Of a stretch of DNA of 64,000 nucleotides, positions 17,056 to 26,813 are shown piece after piece; position 1 is the first letter of the stretch; every line of letters begins with the position of its first letter. The position numbers and the translations under genes were made by a program. Source of the DNA: Caballeronia calidae (GTDB lineage Bacteria > Pseudomonadota > Gammaproteobacteria > Burkholderiales > Burkholderiaceae); the NCBI RefSeq assembly GCF_900044055.2, contig NZ_FCOX02000039.1, positions 1 through 64,000 of the forward strand. The letters are read 5' to 3'. Below the pieces are notes generated by a model, which made no database searches, was not told the origin of the DNA, and saw only the letters and a program-made list of their open reading frames with translations.

Positions 17056-18573
17056 TCAGGGGCGCCGCTGCTGCACGACTTGCGCAAGCGCGCGCACGCC
17101 CGGCTCGATCAACTCCGCGCGTATCGCTGAAAAGCCCATGCGAAAGCACCGCTGGCCATCGGCGGGATCGGCGAAGAACACGCTGCCGGGCTCGATCAGC
17201 ACGCCGAGCGCTTGCGCATCTTTTGCGAGGCGCGTCGCGTCGAGCCATGGCGGCCCTTCGACCCAGCACGACGCGCCACCCGTCACCTTCGATGCGCGCA
17301 ACTCCGGCAGATGCTTGCCGAGCGCATCCATCAGCACTTCGGCGCGCTCCTTGTAGACGCGCCCGAGCTTGCGCAACAGCGTGTCGTGATGACCGAGCGC
17401 GAGAAAGGTCGCGAACGCGCGCTGGATGTACGCGGCCGGATGCCGGATCATCAGGCGGCGCAGCGCGCGCAACTCGCGTATCAGCGTGCGCGGCGCGACG
17501 ACATAGCCGAGCCGCAGACCGGGCGCGAGCGTCTTCGACAACGAACCGATATACACGACGCGCTCCGCCGTATCGAGGCTCTTCAACGCCGGATGCGGCG
17601 TGCCCGAGAACGAGTTTTCGCTTTCGTAGTCGTCTTCGATGACGATGAAATCATGCTTCACCGACAGATCAAGCAGCCTGCGCCGCCGCTCGATCGGCAT
17701 GGTGACGGTCGTGGGGCATTGATGGCTCGGCGTCACGTACACATAGTCGCAAGGCGCGATCACGCTTTCATCGTCGATGACCGCGCCTTCCTCATCCACA
17801 TCGAGCGGCACGATCTGCGCGTTGTGATGCTGGAAGATGTTGCGCGCATCGGGATAGCCGGGGTTCTCCATGCCCACTTTCGTTTGCGTTCCGCACAGCA
17901 GATCGCCGAGCAGATAGAGCGCCTGCTGACAGCCGTTCGTCACGACGATCTCTTCGGGCATCGCGAACACGCCGCGGCGCGGCAGCACGCGCGTGCGAAT
18001 CTGCTCGACGAGCGTCTCGTCGTCGCGTTCGATCAGGTCGGGCGCCCAGTTGCGGATTTCCATCACCGAGAGGCCGTGCATGCAGCTCTCGCGCCAGTCG
18101 CTCGTGGGAAAGAGCTCGGTGTCGAACTGGCCGTAGATGAACGGATATTCATAGCTCTGCCAGTTCGACGGCTTGACGATGTTGCGTTGATTCGAAGGCG
18201 CATGGTGGATGCGCGCGGCCCAGTCGGGATGCCCTTGCTGCGTCGGAACGGCGGGCGTGTCGGCTGTGCCCGTCGCGGTGAAGCCGCGCTGCAGCTCGTC
18301 CGTCGCCGGATTCACGAAGTGACCGCTGCGCTCGCGCGACACGAGATAGCCTTCCTCGACGAGCTGCTGATACGCGAGCACGACCGTGTTGCGCGACACG
18401 TTGAGCTGATCGGCGAGCTCGCGGCTCGATGGTAAAGCGGAGTCGGGCGCGATATGGCCGCTCAGGATCGCATTGACGATCATCTGGCGGATCTGGTTCT
18501 GCAAGCTCATTCCCGAGACCCGCGAGCGCTCGAAGAGCTGCGCCCAAAGCGTGGCGGTTGGGCGGGTCGGCAT
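17056..18573 (-). CDS. MocR-type GntR regulator with aminotransferase-like domain (possible TauR)
   Basis: This 505-residue protein has an N-terminal GntR winged helix (about residues 22-90, LPSSRELADQLNVSRNTVVL) joined to a fold-type I aminotransferase domain. The PLP lysine lies in YIGSLSKTLAPGLRLGY, and YVTPSHQCPTTVTM and EDDYESEN are further signature blocks. MocR proteins sense amines or PLP adducts. TauR, the known activator of taurine genes in Rhodobacter, belongs to this subfamily. Its position next to the sulfonate island makes a taurine-responsive role plausible, but it lies 78 bp downstream of the transporter gene and could regulate something else. Confidence 0.85.
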   Translation of the reverse strand: MPTRPTATLWAQLFERSRVSGMSLQNQIRQMIVNAILSGHIAPDSALPSSRELADQLNVSRNTVVLAYQQLVEEGYLVSRERSGHFVNPATDELQRGFTATGTADTPAVPTQQGHPDWAARIHHAPSNQRNIVKPSNWQSYEYPFIYGQFDTELFPTSDWRESCMHGLSVMEIRNWAPDLIERDDETLVEQIRTRVLPRRGVFAMPEEIVVTNGCQQALYLLGDLLCGTQTKVGMENPGYPDARNIFQHHNAQIVPLDVDEEGAVIDDESVIAPCDYVYVTPSHQCPTTVTMPIERRRRLLDLSVKHDFIVIEDDYESENSFSGTPHPALKSLDTAERVVYIGSLSKTLAPGLRLGYVVAPRTLIRELRALRRLMIRHPAAYIQRAFATFLALGHHDTLLRKLGRVYKERAEVLMDALGKHLPELRASKVTGGASCWVEGPPWLDATRLAKDAQALGVLIEPGSVFFADPADGQRCFRMGFSAIRAELIEPGVRALAQVVQQRRP

Positions 18574-18651
18574 GCACGTCTCCTGTCATGGTTCCGGTGA
18601 TCTTTCGATATTACGTGCGGCTCGCGGCGGGCGCCAGTCGACGACGCTCCC

Positions 18652-19974
18652 TCAGCTCGCCCCGCCCACCGAAAACGCCAGCTCACGCCGCTGCCGCATC
18701 CCGACCCATGCCGCCGACATCGCGCTGATCACGCCCGCTCCGAGGCAATATCCCGCGATCATCCACGGGTCGCCGCCATTGCGTTGCAGGAGCCATGTCG
18801 CGACGATCGGGCTGATGCCGCTCGCGAAGATGCCCGAGAACTGATAGACGAACGAGATGCCGGAATACCGCACTTTCGCATCGAAGAGCTCGGAGAAGAG
18901 CGCCGCCTCGGGCCCATAGATCGACGCATACACCACGCCGAGGGGAATCACCACGGCGAGCCACGCGAGCATCGTGTTGCCGCCGCTATGCTTCATGAGC
19001 CAGAAGCCGAAGAACGCCGAAAGCCCGGTTGCCAGCGATCCCCAGAAGTAGATGCGCGCACGTCCGACACGATCCGACAGCCGGCCGAAGAACGGAATCG
19101 TGAAGATCATCACGAACGCGGCGACCATCACGCCGAGCAGCGCATCGGTGCGTTGCAGATGCAGCGTGCCAGTCAGATACGAAATCGAGAACACGCCGAA
19201 CACGTTGAAGAACACGCCATCGATGAAACGCGCGCCCATGCCTGCGATCGTGTTGCCGGGATACTTCGAGATCACATCGACGATCGGCATGCGTGCCTCG
19301 CTTCCCGACTTCTGGATGCGCGCGAACTCCGGCGTCTCCATCACGTTCAGGCGGATATACATGCCGATCGCAACGAGCGCGAAGGAGAGGAAGAACGCGA
19401 GACGCCAGCCCCACGCGAGAAACTGCGCATCGGTCAGGGTGAGCGAAAGCGCCGCGACCACGCCCGAAGAGAGACACAGCCCGAGCGCAAGCCCGATCTG
19501 CGGAATGCTCGCGTAAAAGCCGCGCTTGTTCTCCGGCGCGTATTCGAACGCCATCAGCACCGCGCCGCCCCATTCGCCGCCCAGCCCGATGCCTTGCAGC
19601 ACGCGCAGGAACAGCAGAAGCAAAGGCGCCCAGATGCCGATCTGCGCATAGGTCGGCACCATGCCGATCAACACGGTCGCGACACCCATGATCGTGAGCG
19701 TCATCACGAGCATGCTTTTCCGGCCGACTCTATCGCCGAAGTGCCCGAAGATCACGCCGCCCAGCGGCCGGCTCAGAAAGCCGACGGCGAAGGTGCCATA
19801 GGCGAGCATCGTCGAGATGAGCGGATCGCCGCTCGGAAAATACAGCTTGTTGAAGACGATGCCGGCGACCACGCCGTATAGAAAGAAGTCGTACCACTCG
19901 ATCGTCGCGCCGATCAGACTGGCGACCACGACCTTTCTCATCTGCTTGCCATCGGTGCGGGGCAGTGCATTCAT
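18652..19974 (-). CDS. iseU: MHS-family MFS transporter (isethionate uptake candidate, IseU-like)
   Basis: This 440-residue metabolite:H+ symporter has 12 transmembrane helices and the family hallmarks ATIEWYDFFLYG (helix 1), RPLGGVIFGHFGDRVGRK (loop 2-3) and GEWGGAVL. ATG 19974 is preferred, with GGAGA at a 7-bp gap. It lies 34 bp after the GMC dehydrogenase, so the two form an operon. In Cupriavidus necator a GMC dehydrogenase and an MFS transporter serve isethionate, upstream of Xsc. The xsc-pta operon lies just upstream here, which supports the same assignment. The MHS fold alone does not fix the substrate. Confidence 0.7.
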   Translation of the reverse strand: MNALPRTDGKQMRKVVVASLIGATIEWYDFFLYGVVAGIVFNKLYFPSGDPLISTMLAYGTFAVGFLSRPLGGVIFGHFGDRVGRKSMLVMTLTIMGVATVLIGMVPTYAQIGIWAPLLLLFLRVLQGIGLGGEWGGAVLMAFEYAPENKRGFYASIPQIGLALGLCLSSGVVAALSLTLTDAQFLAWGWRLAFFLSFALVAIGMYIRLNVMETPEFARIQKSGSEARMPIVDVISKYPGNTIAGMGARFIDGVFFNVFGVFSISYLTGTLHLQRTDALLGVMVAAFVMIFTIPFFGRLSDRVGRARIYFWGSLATGLSAFFGFWLMKHSGGNTMLAWLAVVIPLGVVYASIYGPEAALFSELFDAKVRYSGISFVYQFSGIFASGISPIVATWLLQRNGGDPWMIAGYCLGAGVISAMSAAWVGMRQRRELAFSVGGAS

Positions 19975-20008
19975 GGTTTGTCTCCGTGATGATGGGTGAG
20001 ACTTGTGT

Positions 20009-21682
20009 TCAGTCTCTCTGGCCTGCATGGGCCATGGGCATGTTCACAACGGCTTGCTGTATGTCTTCCACGCGCGTCGCGTGCTGATAGCGCTGGTCTT
20101 CGAGAATCATGTCGGCGGCTTTCTCCGCGATCATGATGACGGGCGCATTCGTGTTGCCCGATACGAGCTCCGGCATGATCGACGCATCGACCACGCGCAG
20201 GCGGCCGACGCCGCGCACCTTCAGGCGCTCGTCGACGACCGCGAGCGCGTCGCTGCCCATCTTGCAGGTGCCCGCGGGGTGATAGATCGACTGGCTGAAC
20301 TTGCGCGCGACATCGAGCAGTTCGGCATCGGACTGATAGCTCGAACCGGGAATGAACTCCGACGCGATGTGCTTCGCGAGCGAAGGCGCGGCGGCGATGC
20401 GGCGCGCAACCTTGATGCCGCCGATCACCACGGGATGATCGCGTTCGTCGGAGAGATAGTTCGCGTGAATGGCCGGATATTGCAGCGGATCGTTCGAGCG
20501 GATCTCCACGCTGCCGCGGCTATAGGGCCGCAACTGGCAAACGGAGGACGTGAACGCGGAGAACGGATGCGCGCCCTGGCCGGGTTTGTCGGCGGACAGT
20601 GGTTGCATGTGAAACTGGATGTCGGGGCGTGCGACATCCGGCGACGAGCGCGTGAAGATCGCGACCTGGCTCGCCGCGAGCGTAAGCGGACCGGTGCGCG
20701 AGATCGCGTATTGCAGACCGATGAGCGCCTTCCTCAGCGGGTTATTGACCTCGTCGTTGAGCGTGCGCTCGTGCGTCTTGAAGACGAGCCGCACTTGCAG
20801 ATGATCCTGCAGGTTCCTTCCGACGCCTGCCAGTTCGTGTTTGATCTGCACGCCGGCGTCGCCAAGCACGCTCGCTGGGCCGACGCCCGAATTCTGCAGA
20901 ATCTGCGGCGAGCCGATCGCGCCAGCGGCCAGGATCACTTCGACGCGCGCGCGAACCGTCTTCACGACGCCTTCATGCACGTACTCGATGCCGACAGCTT
21001 CCCGGCCGTTGAAGATCACCTTGCGAGTCTGTGCGCGCGTCTGCACGATCAGATTGCGCCGCTCGCGCACCGGCTTGAGGAAGCCCTTCGCGGTGCTCCA
21101 GCGAAAGCCCTTGTAGGCCGTCTGCTGAAAATAGCCGACGCCTTCCTGCGTCGCGCCGTTGTAGTCCTCGTTGAACGGGATGCCGATCTCTTGCGCCGCC
21201 GCGATGAAATGATCCGCGATAGGGCGGCGCAAGCGCAGGTCCGATACCTTCAACGGCCCGCCGGCGCCATGATATTCGCTCGCGCCGTGCTCCTGATCTT
21301 CCGACTTCCTGAAGTAGGGCAGGACGTCCCTGAAGCTCCATCCCGTGTTGCCGAGCTCGGCCCAGCGGTCGTAGTCCTCGTGCTGGCCGCGCACATAGAG
21401 CAGCCCGTTGAGCGAACTGCAGCCGCCGAGCACCTTGCCGCGCGGCCAGTCGATGCTGCGTCCGGCGACGGCCTCGTCCGGCTCGGTGCGATAGCACCAG
21501 TCGAGCTCGGGATCGTGCATCGTCTTGAAGTAGCCGACGGGAATGTGAATCCACGGGCTCGTATCGGGTCCGCCCGCTTCCAGAAGCAGCACTGTGTTGC
21601 CGGGATCGGCGCTGAGCCGATTGGCGAGCACGCATCCCGCCGAGCCCGCGCCGACGATGACGTAATCGACTTCCTGCTGCAT
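20009..21682 (-). CDS. iseJ: GMC-family choline dehydrogenase-like flavoprotein (isethionate dehydrogenase candidate, IseJ-like)
   Basis: This 557-residue protein has FAD Rossmann motif YVIVGAGSAGCVLANRL at the N-terminus, GMC signature 1 (GKVLGGCSSLNGLLYVRG), signature 2 (GAIGSPQILQNSGVG) and the C-terminal catalytic-histidine segment SIYHPAGTCKMG. It starts at ATG 21682 after AGGAGA. By analogy with Cupriavidus IseJ it may oxidise isethionate to sulfoacetaldehyde, the Xsc substrate. Plain alcohol or choline oxidation cannot be excluded from sequence alone. The upstream 190 bp contain a perfect palindrome GAAACGTTTC (21710-21719), a candidate operator. Confidence 0.7.
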   Translation of the reverse strand: MQQEVDYVIVGAGSAGCVLANRLSADPGNTVLLLEAGGPDTSPWIHIPVGYFKTMHDPELDWCYRTEPDEAVAGRSIDWPRGKVLGGCSSLNGLLYVRGQHEDYDRWAELGNTGWSFRDVLPYFRKSEDQEHGASEYHGAGGPLKVSDLRLRRPIADHFIAAAQEIGIPFNEDYNGATQEGVGYFQQTAYKGFRWSTAKGFLKPVRERRNLIVQTRAQTRKVIFNGREAVGIEYVHEGVVKTVRARVEVILAAGAIGSPQILQNSGVGPASVLGDAGVQIKHELAGVGRNLQDHLQVRLVFKTHERTLNDEVNNPLRKALIGLQYAISRTGPLTLAASQVAIFTRSSPDVARPDIQFHMQPLSADKPGQGAHPFSAFTSSVCQLRPYSRGSVEIRSNDPLQYPAIHANYLSDERDHPVVIGGIKVARRIAAAPSLAKHIASEFIPGSSYQSDAELLDVARKFSQSIYHPAGTCKMGSDALAVVDERLKVRGVGRLRVVDASIMPELVSGNTNAPVIMIAEKAADMILEDQRYQHATRVEDIQQAVVNMPMAHAGQRD

Positions 21683-21872
21683 GACACTCGTCTCCTGAAG
21701 TCTTCTTATGAAACGTTTCGCTTGTCGTACGTTCAATGTGGAAGAAGACGGCGACGATGCCAAGGGAAAAGCGTGAGGGACCGCGAAAGTGAAACGGAAA
21801 ATGCGAAATCCGATTCAGAAGTCCGTTGTCCTGACGATGCTTCGCTATCCGAATCAACGATGCTGCGGCGCG

Positions 21873-22697
21873 TCAGAAGGTGGCCGTGAGTTCGTCGGCG
21901 GCTTCCTGCAAGCGCGGCACGAAGGTGAGCGCGCGCGACAGCGTCATGCGCGATACCGGGCCGTGCACGGCGATGGCCGCGATGAATTTGCCGCGCGAAT
22001 CGCGCACCGGCACGGCGACGCACGCGATGCCCAGCACGAATTCCTCGTTGTCGACGGCAATGCCTTTGTGCGCGATCCGATCCAGCTCGGCTTCGAGCAG
22101 GTTGGGATCGTCGAGCGTGTTGGGCGTGAAGCGTTCGAGGCGCATCGCGCGGATCAGCATGGATCGTTCGTCGCGCGGCATCGTCGAAAGAAGCAGCTTG
22201 CCGCTCGCGCTGCAATGCGCGGGCACGTGCGATCCGGGCTTGAGCTCCAGCCGCAGCGCCCACGGCGATTCGCAGCGGTCGAGATAGAGCACTTGCGTGT
22301 CGTGCAGCATGCTCAGGTTGCAGGTCTCGCCGAGATCGGCGACGAGGCGCTCCAGAATCGCGTGGCGCTGACGCCGGGCGCCGCTGTGCATCATCACGTC
22401 GACGCCGAGCCGCTCCAGCCGCGGGCCGATCACGTAGGCGTTCTTCTGGCCCGGCTCGCGCGCGACGAAGCCGCCCGCTTCGAGCGATTGCAGCATGCGA
22501 TGCAGCGAAGCCTTCGGCTGCTCGATGATGTTCGCGAGCTCCGCGAGCGACAACGCGCCCTTCGCCGCGACGAGATGTTCGAGCACGCTGAATGCGCGCA
22601 GCGTGGGCGTGTCCGCGCGCGCGGCATTGTCGATGAGCGGCGCGCTCTCCGTCGATTCAGGCTGAACGAAGGCTTCGGTTTCGGCTCGCGTATCCAT
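21873..22697 (-). CDS. IclR-family regulator, third gene of the xsc-pta operon
   Basis: This 274-residue protein has a winged helix (about residues 33-95, LSLAELANIIEQPKASLHRML) and a C-terminal IclR effector domain (GETCNLSMLHDTQVLYLDR, HCSASGKLLLS, VDNEEFVLGIACVAVP). It begins 9 bp after pta, so it is probably co-transcribed with xsc and pta. Residues 30 onward are closely similar to the regulator at 26814-27572 (shared LHRML.SLEAGG and KNAYV.GPRL), indicating a recent duplication. An isethionate or sulfoacetaldehyde-derived effector is plausible but inferred. Confidence 0.88.
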   Translation of the reverse strand: MDTRAETEAFVQPESTESAPLIDNAARADTPTLRAFSVLEHLVAAKGALSLAELANIIEQPKASLHRMLQSLEAGGFVAREPGQKNAYVIGPRLERLGVDVMMHSGARRQRHAILERLVADLGETCNLSMLHDTQVLYLDRCESPWALRLELKPGSHVPAHCSASGKLLLSTMPRDERSMLIRAMRLERFTPNTLDDPNLLEAELDRIAHKGIAVDNEEFVLGIACVAVPVRDSRGKFIAAIAVHGPVSRMTLSRALTFVPRLQEAADELTATF

Positions 22698-22706
22698 GAT
22701 GCGAAC

Positions 22707-23720
22707 TCACGCCGTCTGATGCCGTGCCGCCTGCGCCTGCACGCAGGTCACGGCGATCACGTGATAGATATCGTCCGCGCTGCAGCCGCGCGACAGATCG
22801 TTGGCGGGCTTCGCGAGCCCTTGCAGCAAGGGCCCGATGGCCTTCGCGCCGCCGATCCGCTCCGCGAGCTTGTAGCCGATATTGCCCGCTTCGAGACTCG
22901 GGAAGATCAGCGTGTTCGCGTGTCCTTCGATCTGCGAGTGCTGCACTTTGCGCATCGCGATTTCCGCGACGATCGCCGCATCGAGCTGCACGTCGCCGTC
23001 GATCGCGAGACCGGGGCGCGCTTCCTTCACGCGCCGCGTCGCATCGATCACCTTGTCGACGGCCGCATGATGCGCGCTGCCGCTCGTCGAGAACGACAAC
23101 ATCGCGACGCGCGGATCTTCCATCAGCAGGTTGTGCGCGCTATCGGCGGCGGCCATTGCGATTTCCGCGAGCTGCTCCGCATTCGGCTCGACGACGAGCG
23201 CGCAATCGGAAAAGATGAGGCCGCCTTTCATCGTATGAAAAGGCTCGCACAGCATCATCAGGAAGAAGCTGGACACGAGTTTGAACGACGGACGCACGCC
23301 GATGATCTGGATCGCGTTGCGCACGACGTCCGCGGTCGTGTTCACCGCGCCGGAGACGGAGCCGTCCGCCTCGCCGAGTCGCACCATGAGGTTCGCGAAG
23401 CACAGCGGATCGAGCACGGCGGCGCGCGCCTGATCGGGTGTCATGCCTTTTTTCTCGCGCAACGCGAAGAGTTCGTCGGCGAAGCGTTCGCGAAGCGGTG
23501 ACTGTGAAGGATCGATCACGTCGATGCCTTCGAGATCGATGCCCGCGCCATCCGCAACCTGATACGCCCGCGCTCGCGCGCCCACGAGCAGGATGCGCGC
23601 GATGCCTTCCTTGTGCGCGCGTGCCGCTGCCTCGAGCACACGCGTGTCTTCGGCTTCGGAGAGAACGATGCGCATCGGCAGGTCGCGCGCCTGATCGATG
23701 ATGCGGTGCATGGCTTTCAT
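22707..23720 (-). CDS. pta: Phosphate acetyltransferase (short form)
   Basis: This 337-residue enzyme consists only of the PTA_PTB catalytic domain, without the DRTGG and P-loop N-terminal parts of E. coli Pta. Signature blocks are MRIVLSEAEDTRVLEAA, GEADGSVSGAVNTTADVVRN, MLSFSTSGSA, DGDVQLDAAI and ANTLIFPSLEAGNIGYKL. It converts acetyl phosphate released by Xsc to acetyl-CoA. It follows xsc by 64 bp in the classical xsc-pta order of sulfonate degraders. The ATG at 23720 has a weak ribosome-binding site; an in-frame ATG lies 9 bp downstream. Confidence 0.93.
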   Translation of the reverse strand: MKAMHRIIDQARDLPMRIVLSEAEDTRVLEAAARAHKEGIARILLVGARARAYQVADGAGIDLEGIDVIDPSQSPLRERFADELFALREKKGMTPDQARAAVLDPLCFANLMVRLGEADGSVSGAVNTTADVVRNAIQIIGVRPSFKLVSSFFLMMLCEPFHTMKGGLIFSDCALVVEPNAEQLAEIAMAAADSAHNLLMEDPRVAMLSFSTSGSAHHAAVDKVIDATRRVKEARPGLAIDGDVQLDAAIVAEIAMRKVQHSQIEGHANTLIFPSLEAGNIGYKLAERIGGAKAIGPLLQGLAKPANDLSRGCSADDIYHVIAVTCVQAQAARHQTA

Positions 23721-23784
23721 GGCGGGCTCATCATGTTTGAGAAGAAAACGCCGCTCCGGGGCGCGGAGCGGCGTGGCGCAGGAC

Positions 23785-25629
23785 TTAGACGTAGTCCTTG
23801 TACTTGTCGAGCATGCGCACCGGCTTGGCGAGCGCATCGCGGCGGAACGGATCGCCGAGTTCGCGCGTGCACATGATCTCGATGATCGTCGTCTTGCCGT
23901 GATTCATCTGCAGATCGATGGCCTTCTTCAACGCCGGGCCCACGTCTTCCAGCTTGTCGACGACGATGCCTTCCGCGCCCATCGCCTTCGCGATCTCCGC
24001 GAAGCTCTGGTTGTCGAGCTCGCCCGCGACGAAGCGGCGGTTGTAGAAGTCCACCTGATTCTTCTTCTCCGCGCCCCATTGACGGTTATGGAACACGACA
24101 GCCGTCACCGGAATGTTGTGGCGCACGCAGGTCATGGTTTCCATCAGGCTCATGCCCCACGCGCCATCGCCCGCATACGACACGGCCGGACGGTGCGGCG
24201 CCGCAACCTTCGCGCCGATGATCGTCGGGAACGCATAGCCGCAATTGCCCCAGCTCATCGCCGCGAAGAAGCTGCGCGGCTTGTTGAAACGCAGATAGCT
24301 GTTCGCGACCGAGTTGATGTTGCCGATGTCGGTCGAGACCATCACGTCTTCCGGCATCGCCTTTTCCAGCTCGCGCAACACCTGACGCGGATGCAGATAC
24401 TGGCCGCCGCTGAACGGCTTTTCGTTCTTCTGCTCCTCGATCATGTCGAGGCTGTACGGGTCGCGCTCGTGGGTCCACTCGTCGAGTTCTTTCTCCCATG
24501 CGGCCTTCTCGGTGGCGATGGTCTTGGCGCGAGCATCCTTCGTCGCATCGCAGTCGAGCTTGCGATTCGCGAGACGTTGCGTGAGCGCGATGGCAGACGC
24601 CTTCGCATCGCCGCAGATGCCGACGGAAATCTTCTTCACGAGGCCGAGCATCTTGTGATCGGCGTCGATCTGGATGACCTTCGCTTCCTTCGGCCAATAG
24701 TCGAGACCGTGCTGCGGCAGCGTGCCGAACGGCCCGAGGCGCGAGCCGAGCGCGATCACGACATCGGCCTGGCTGAGCAGCTTCATCGCGGCCTTCGAGC
24801 CTTGATAGCCGAGCGGACCGCACCACAGCGGATGATTCGCCGGGAACGAGTCGTTGTGCAGATAGCTGTTCACCACCGGCGCGCCGAGCCGCTCGGCGAG
24901 CGCCTTGCATTCCTCGATGGCATCGGACATCACCACGCCGCCGCCCGAGATGATCACCGGGAATTTCGCTTCGGCGAGCAGATCGGCCGCTTCGTTGAGG
25001 CTCTGATCGCCGCCGGGACCGCGATCGAGACGCTGCGGCTTCGGAATCTCGACCTTGACCTGACCGTAGAAGTAGTCGCGCGGGATGTTGAGCTGCGTCG
25101 GGCCCATTTCCGACATCGCGCGATCGAAGCAGCGCGCGGTGAATTCGGCCATGCGGGCCGGATGCGTGACGTGGCCCTGATACTTCGTGAATTCCTGGAA
25201 CATCGGCAGTTGCTTCGCTTCCTGGAAGCCGCCGAGGCCGATGCCCGTCGTGCCCGCTTCGGGCGTGACGATCACGACCGGGCTGTGCGCCCAGTACGCC
25301 GCCGCGATGGACGTCACGCAATTGCTGATACCCGGGCCGTTCTGACCGATCACCACGCCATGACGGCCCGACACGCGCGAGTAGCCGTCGGCCATGTGGC
25401 CCGCGCCTTGTTCGTGCACGACGGGAATCAGGCGGATGCCGGCGGGCGCGAAGATGTCCATCGCGTCCATGAACGCCGAACCCATGATGCCGAACATCTC
25501 GGTCACGCCATTGGCGGCGAGCGTTTCGACGAAGGCTTCGGACGGGGTCATCGCCTGCGGACCGGTGGGCGCCGCGCTGGTGGCGGCGAGGGTGGTCTGG
25601 GAAGGACGGGCTTGGTCGTGCTCGCTCAT
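23785..25629 (-). CDS. xsc: Sulfoacetaldehyde acetyltransferase
   Basis: This 614-residue ThDP enzyme cleaves sulfoacetaldehyde with phosphate to acetyl phosphate and sulfite. The ThDP-activating glutamate is in VVHEQGAGHMADGYSR. The cofactor-binding signature starts GDGAWGMSLMETMTC and ends near NRQWGAEKKNQ. Xsc-typical blocks TPEAGTTGIGLGGFQE and QLNIPRDYFYGQ separate it from acetolactate synthase. ATG 25629 is chosen because GGAGA precedes it by 6 bp. It heads an xsc-pta-iclR operon and is the convergence point for the isethionate, taurine and sulfoacetate arms found in this window. Confidence 0.95.
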   Translation of the reverse strand: MSEHDQARPSQTTLAATSAAPTGPQAMTPSEAFVETLAANGVTEMFGIMGSAFMDAMDIFAPAGIRLIPVVHEQGAGHMADGYSRVSGRHGVVIGQNGPGISNCVTSIAAAYWAHSPVVIVTPEAGTTGIGLGGFQEAKQLPMFQEFTKYQGHVTHPARMAEFTARCFDRAMSEMGPTQLNIPRDYFYGQVKVEIPKPQRLDRGPGGDQSLNEAADLLAEAKFPVIISGGGVVMSDAIEECKALAERLGAPVVNSYLHNDSFPANHPLWCGPLGYQGSKAAMKLLSQADVVIALGSRLGPFGTLPQHGLDYWPKEAKVIQIDADHKMLGLVKKISVGICGDAKASAIALTQRLANRKLDCDATKDARAKTIATEKAAWEKELDEWTHERDPYSLDMIEEQKNEKPFSGGQYLHPRQVLRELEKAMPEDVMVSTDIGNINSVANSYLRFNKPRSFFAAMSWGNCGYAFPTIIGAKVAAPHRPAVSYAGDGAWGMSLMETMTCVRHNIPVTAVVFHNRQWGAEKKNQVDFYNRRFVAGELDNQSFAEIAKAMGAEGIVVDKLEDVGPALKKAIDLQMNHGKTTIIEIMCTRELGDPFRRDALAKPVRMLDKYKDYV

Positions 25630-25653
25630 GAGTGTCTCCGGGGTTAAATAAAA

Positions 25654-25670
25654 CGGAACATTTGGTTCCG
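25654..25670. promoter_or_regulatory. Perfect IclR-type dyad upstream of xsc
   Basis: CGGAAC-ATTTG-GTTCCG is a perfect 6-bp inverted repeat with a 5-bp spacer, 25-41 bp before the xsc start codon and therefore near the transcription start. Variants with the same spacing occur between and before the neighbouring iclR genes. The surrounding 150 bp are strikingly A/T-rich. Confidence 0.65.
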
Positions 25671-25846
25671 AAATATGTATCGTGAACACATCGTAGGACG
25701 GGTCGATTTCGGCGTCAACTTCTTTTTCAAATAAATGGAATGGTTTGTCTCTAAAAAATTCGGAACGGTGGGCCGCACGGCGATGCCGGATCGCCGTCGA
25801 GGCCCGTGTGGCGGGCGTCGGCGGGTAAGTTCGGGTGCAAGAGGAA

Positions 25847-26695
25847 CTAGCGTGCGGCGGGACGCTGGCGCGCCATCAGCGTCAATCCATCGGATGCGTC
25901 GATGAGTGTCGCGAGCTTCACAGCGGTTTCGCGCAGTTGCGGAACGGCTTTTAAGAGGTCGTTGAGATTGGCGCGCGCGGTCGGCGCATGCGCGGCAAGG
26001 CACGCGAGCACGCGCCCGGTGGCGGCATCCGTGATCGGCACCGCGACCGCCACCATGCCGAGCACGAACTCCTCGTTGTCGATGCCGATGCCGCGCGCGG
26101 CGAGCCGGTCCAGTTCGGCTTCGAGCAGCGTCTGGTCTGTCAGCGTGCGGTGCGTTCTTTTCGTGAGCGTCAGGCGGCCAAGGATCTGGCGGCGCTCGGC
26201 GAGCGGCATCTGCGAAAGGAAGAGCTTGCCGCTCGCGGTGCAATGCAACGGCACACGCATGCCGGCTTGCATATGCAGGCGCAAGGGCTCGGCCGTCTCG
26301 ACGCGCTCTATATAGAGCACCGTATCGCCGTCGAGCGCGGTGAGATTGCAGCTTTCGCCGATCACGTCGACGAGCGAGCGCAGGATCGAGCGGCATGCCC
26401 GCGTGAATGCGTTGTTGGCAAGCGTCGCGAGCGCGAGCTGGGCGGCGCGCGGTCCGAGCGCGATGCCGCGATCGGTGCCGCGCGAGTCGGGGATGTGCGT
26501 GACGTAGCCTTGCGCTTCGAGTGAATCGATCAGCCGCAGCAGCGTCGCCTTGGGGATGCGCACACGCGCCGCGAGCTGCGATAGCGTGTAGGCGTGGCCC
26601 GCCGACGCGAGTTGTTCGAGCACGGCGAGCGGACGCAGCGTCCGTGCTTCATCGCCGGCTTGCTCGGCGGGATCGATGTGATTGGCGTCGCGCAT
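25847..26695 (-). CDS. IclR-family regulator
   Basis: This 282-residue protein has a winged helix at about residues 20-85 (YTLSQLAARVRIPKATLLRLI) and an IclR effector domain (GESCNLTALDGDTVLYIER, HCTASGKLFLSQMP, IDNEEFVLGMVAVAVP). It is more divergent from the other three IclR proteins of the window in its DNA-binding helix. It lies between xsc and the next iclR gene on the same strand; 217 bp containing the xsc promoter separate it from xsc. A dyad at 26706-26722 lies just before its start, so autoregulation is likely. Confidence 0.88.
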   Translation of the reverse strand: MRDANHIDPAEQAGDEARTLRPLAVLEQLASAGHAYTLSQLAARVRIPKATLLRLIDSLEAQGYVTHIPDSRGTDRGIALGPRAAQLALATLANNAFTRACRSILRSLVDVIGESCNLTALDGDTVLYIERVETAEPLRLHMQAGMRVPLHCTASGKLFLSQMPLAERRQILGRLTLTKRTHRTLTDQTLLEAELDRLAARGIGIDNEEFVLGMVAVAVPITDAATGRVLACLAAHAPTARANLNDLLKAVPQLRETAVKLATLIDASDGLTLMARQRPAAR

Positions 26696-26705
26696 GAACC
26701 GGAAA

Positions 26706-26812
26706 CGGAACGAATGGTTTCAGATTACGGCGTACTTTACGCCCGTTTCGGGTCATTGCGCCACAGTTTTCGGAACAGACGGTTGCGATTTTATTGCGAA
26801 CGCAGCGTTCCG
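26706..26812. promoter_or_regulatory. Cluster of three IclR-type half-site dyads
   Basis: Three 17-bp sites share the 6-5-6 layout of the xsc dyad: CGGAAC-GAATG-GTTTCA (26706-26722), CGGAAC-AGACG-GTTGCG (26771-26787) and GCGAAC-GCAGC-GTTCCG (26796-26812). They fill the 118-bp gap between the stop of one iclR gene and the start of the next. The last site begins 2 bp beyond the upstream stop codon. Confidence 0.55.
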
Positions 26813-26813
26813 T

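Noticed and set aside
20003..21889. Long open frame antisense to the GMC dehydrogenase
   Set aside because: Arg/Ala/His-rich composition typical of the antisense frame of G/C-rich genes; the minus-strand gene has clear GMC signatures.
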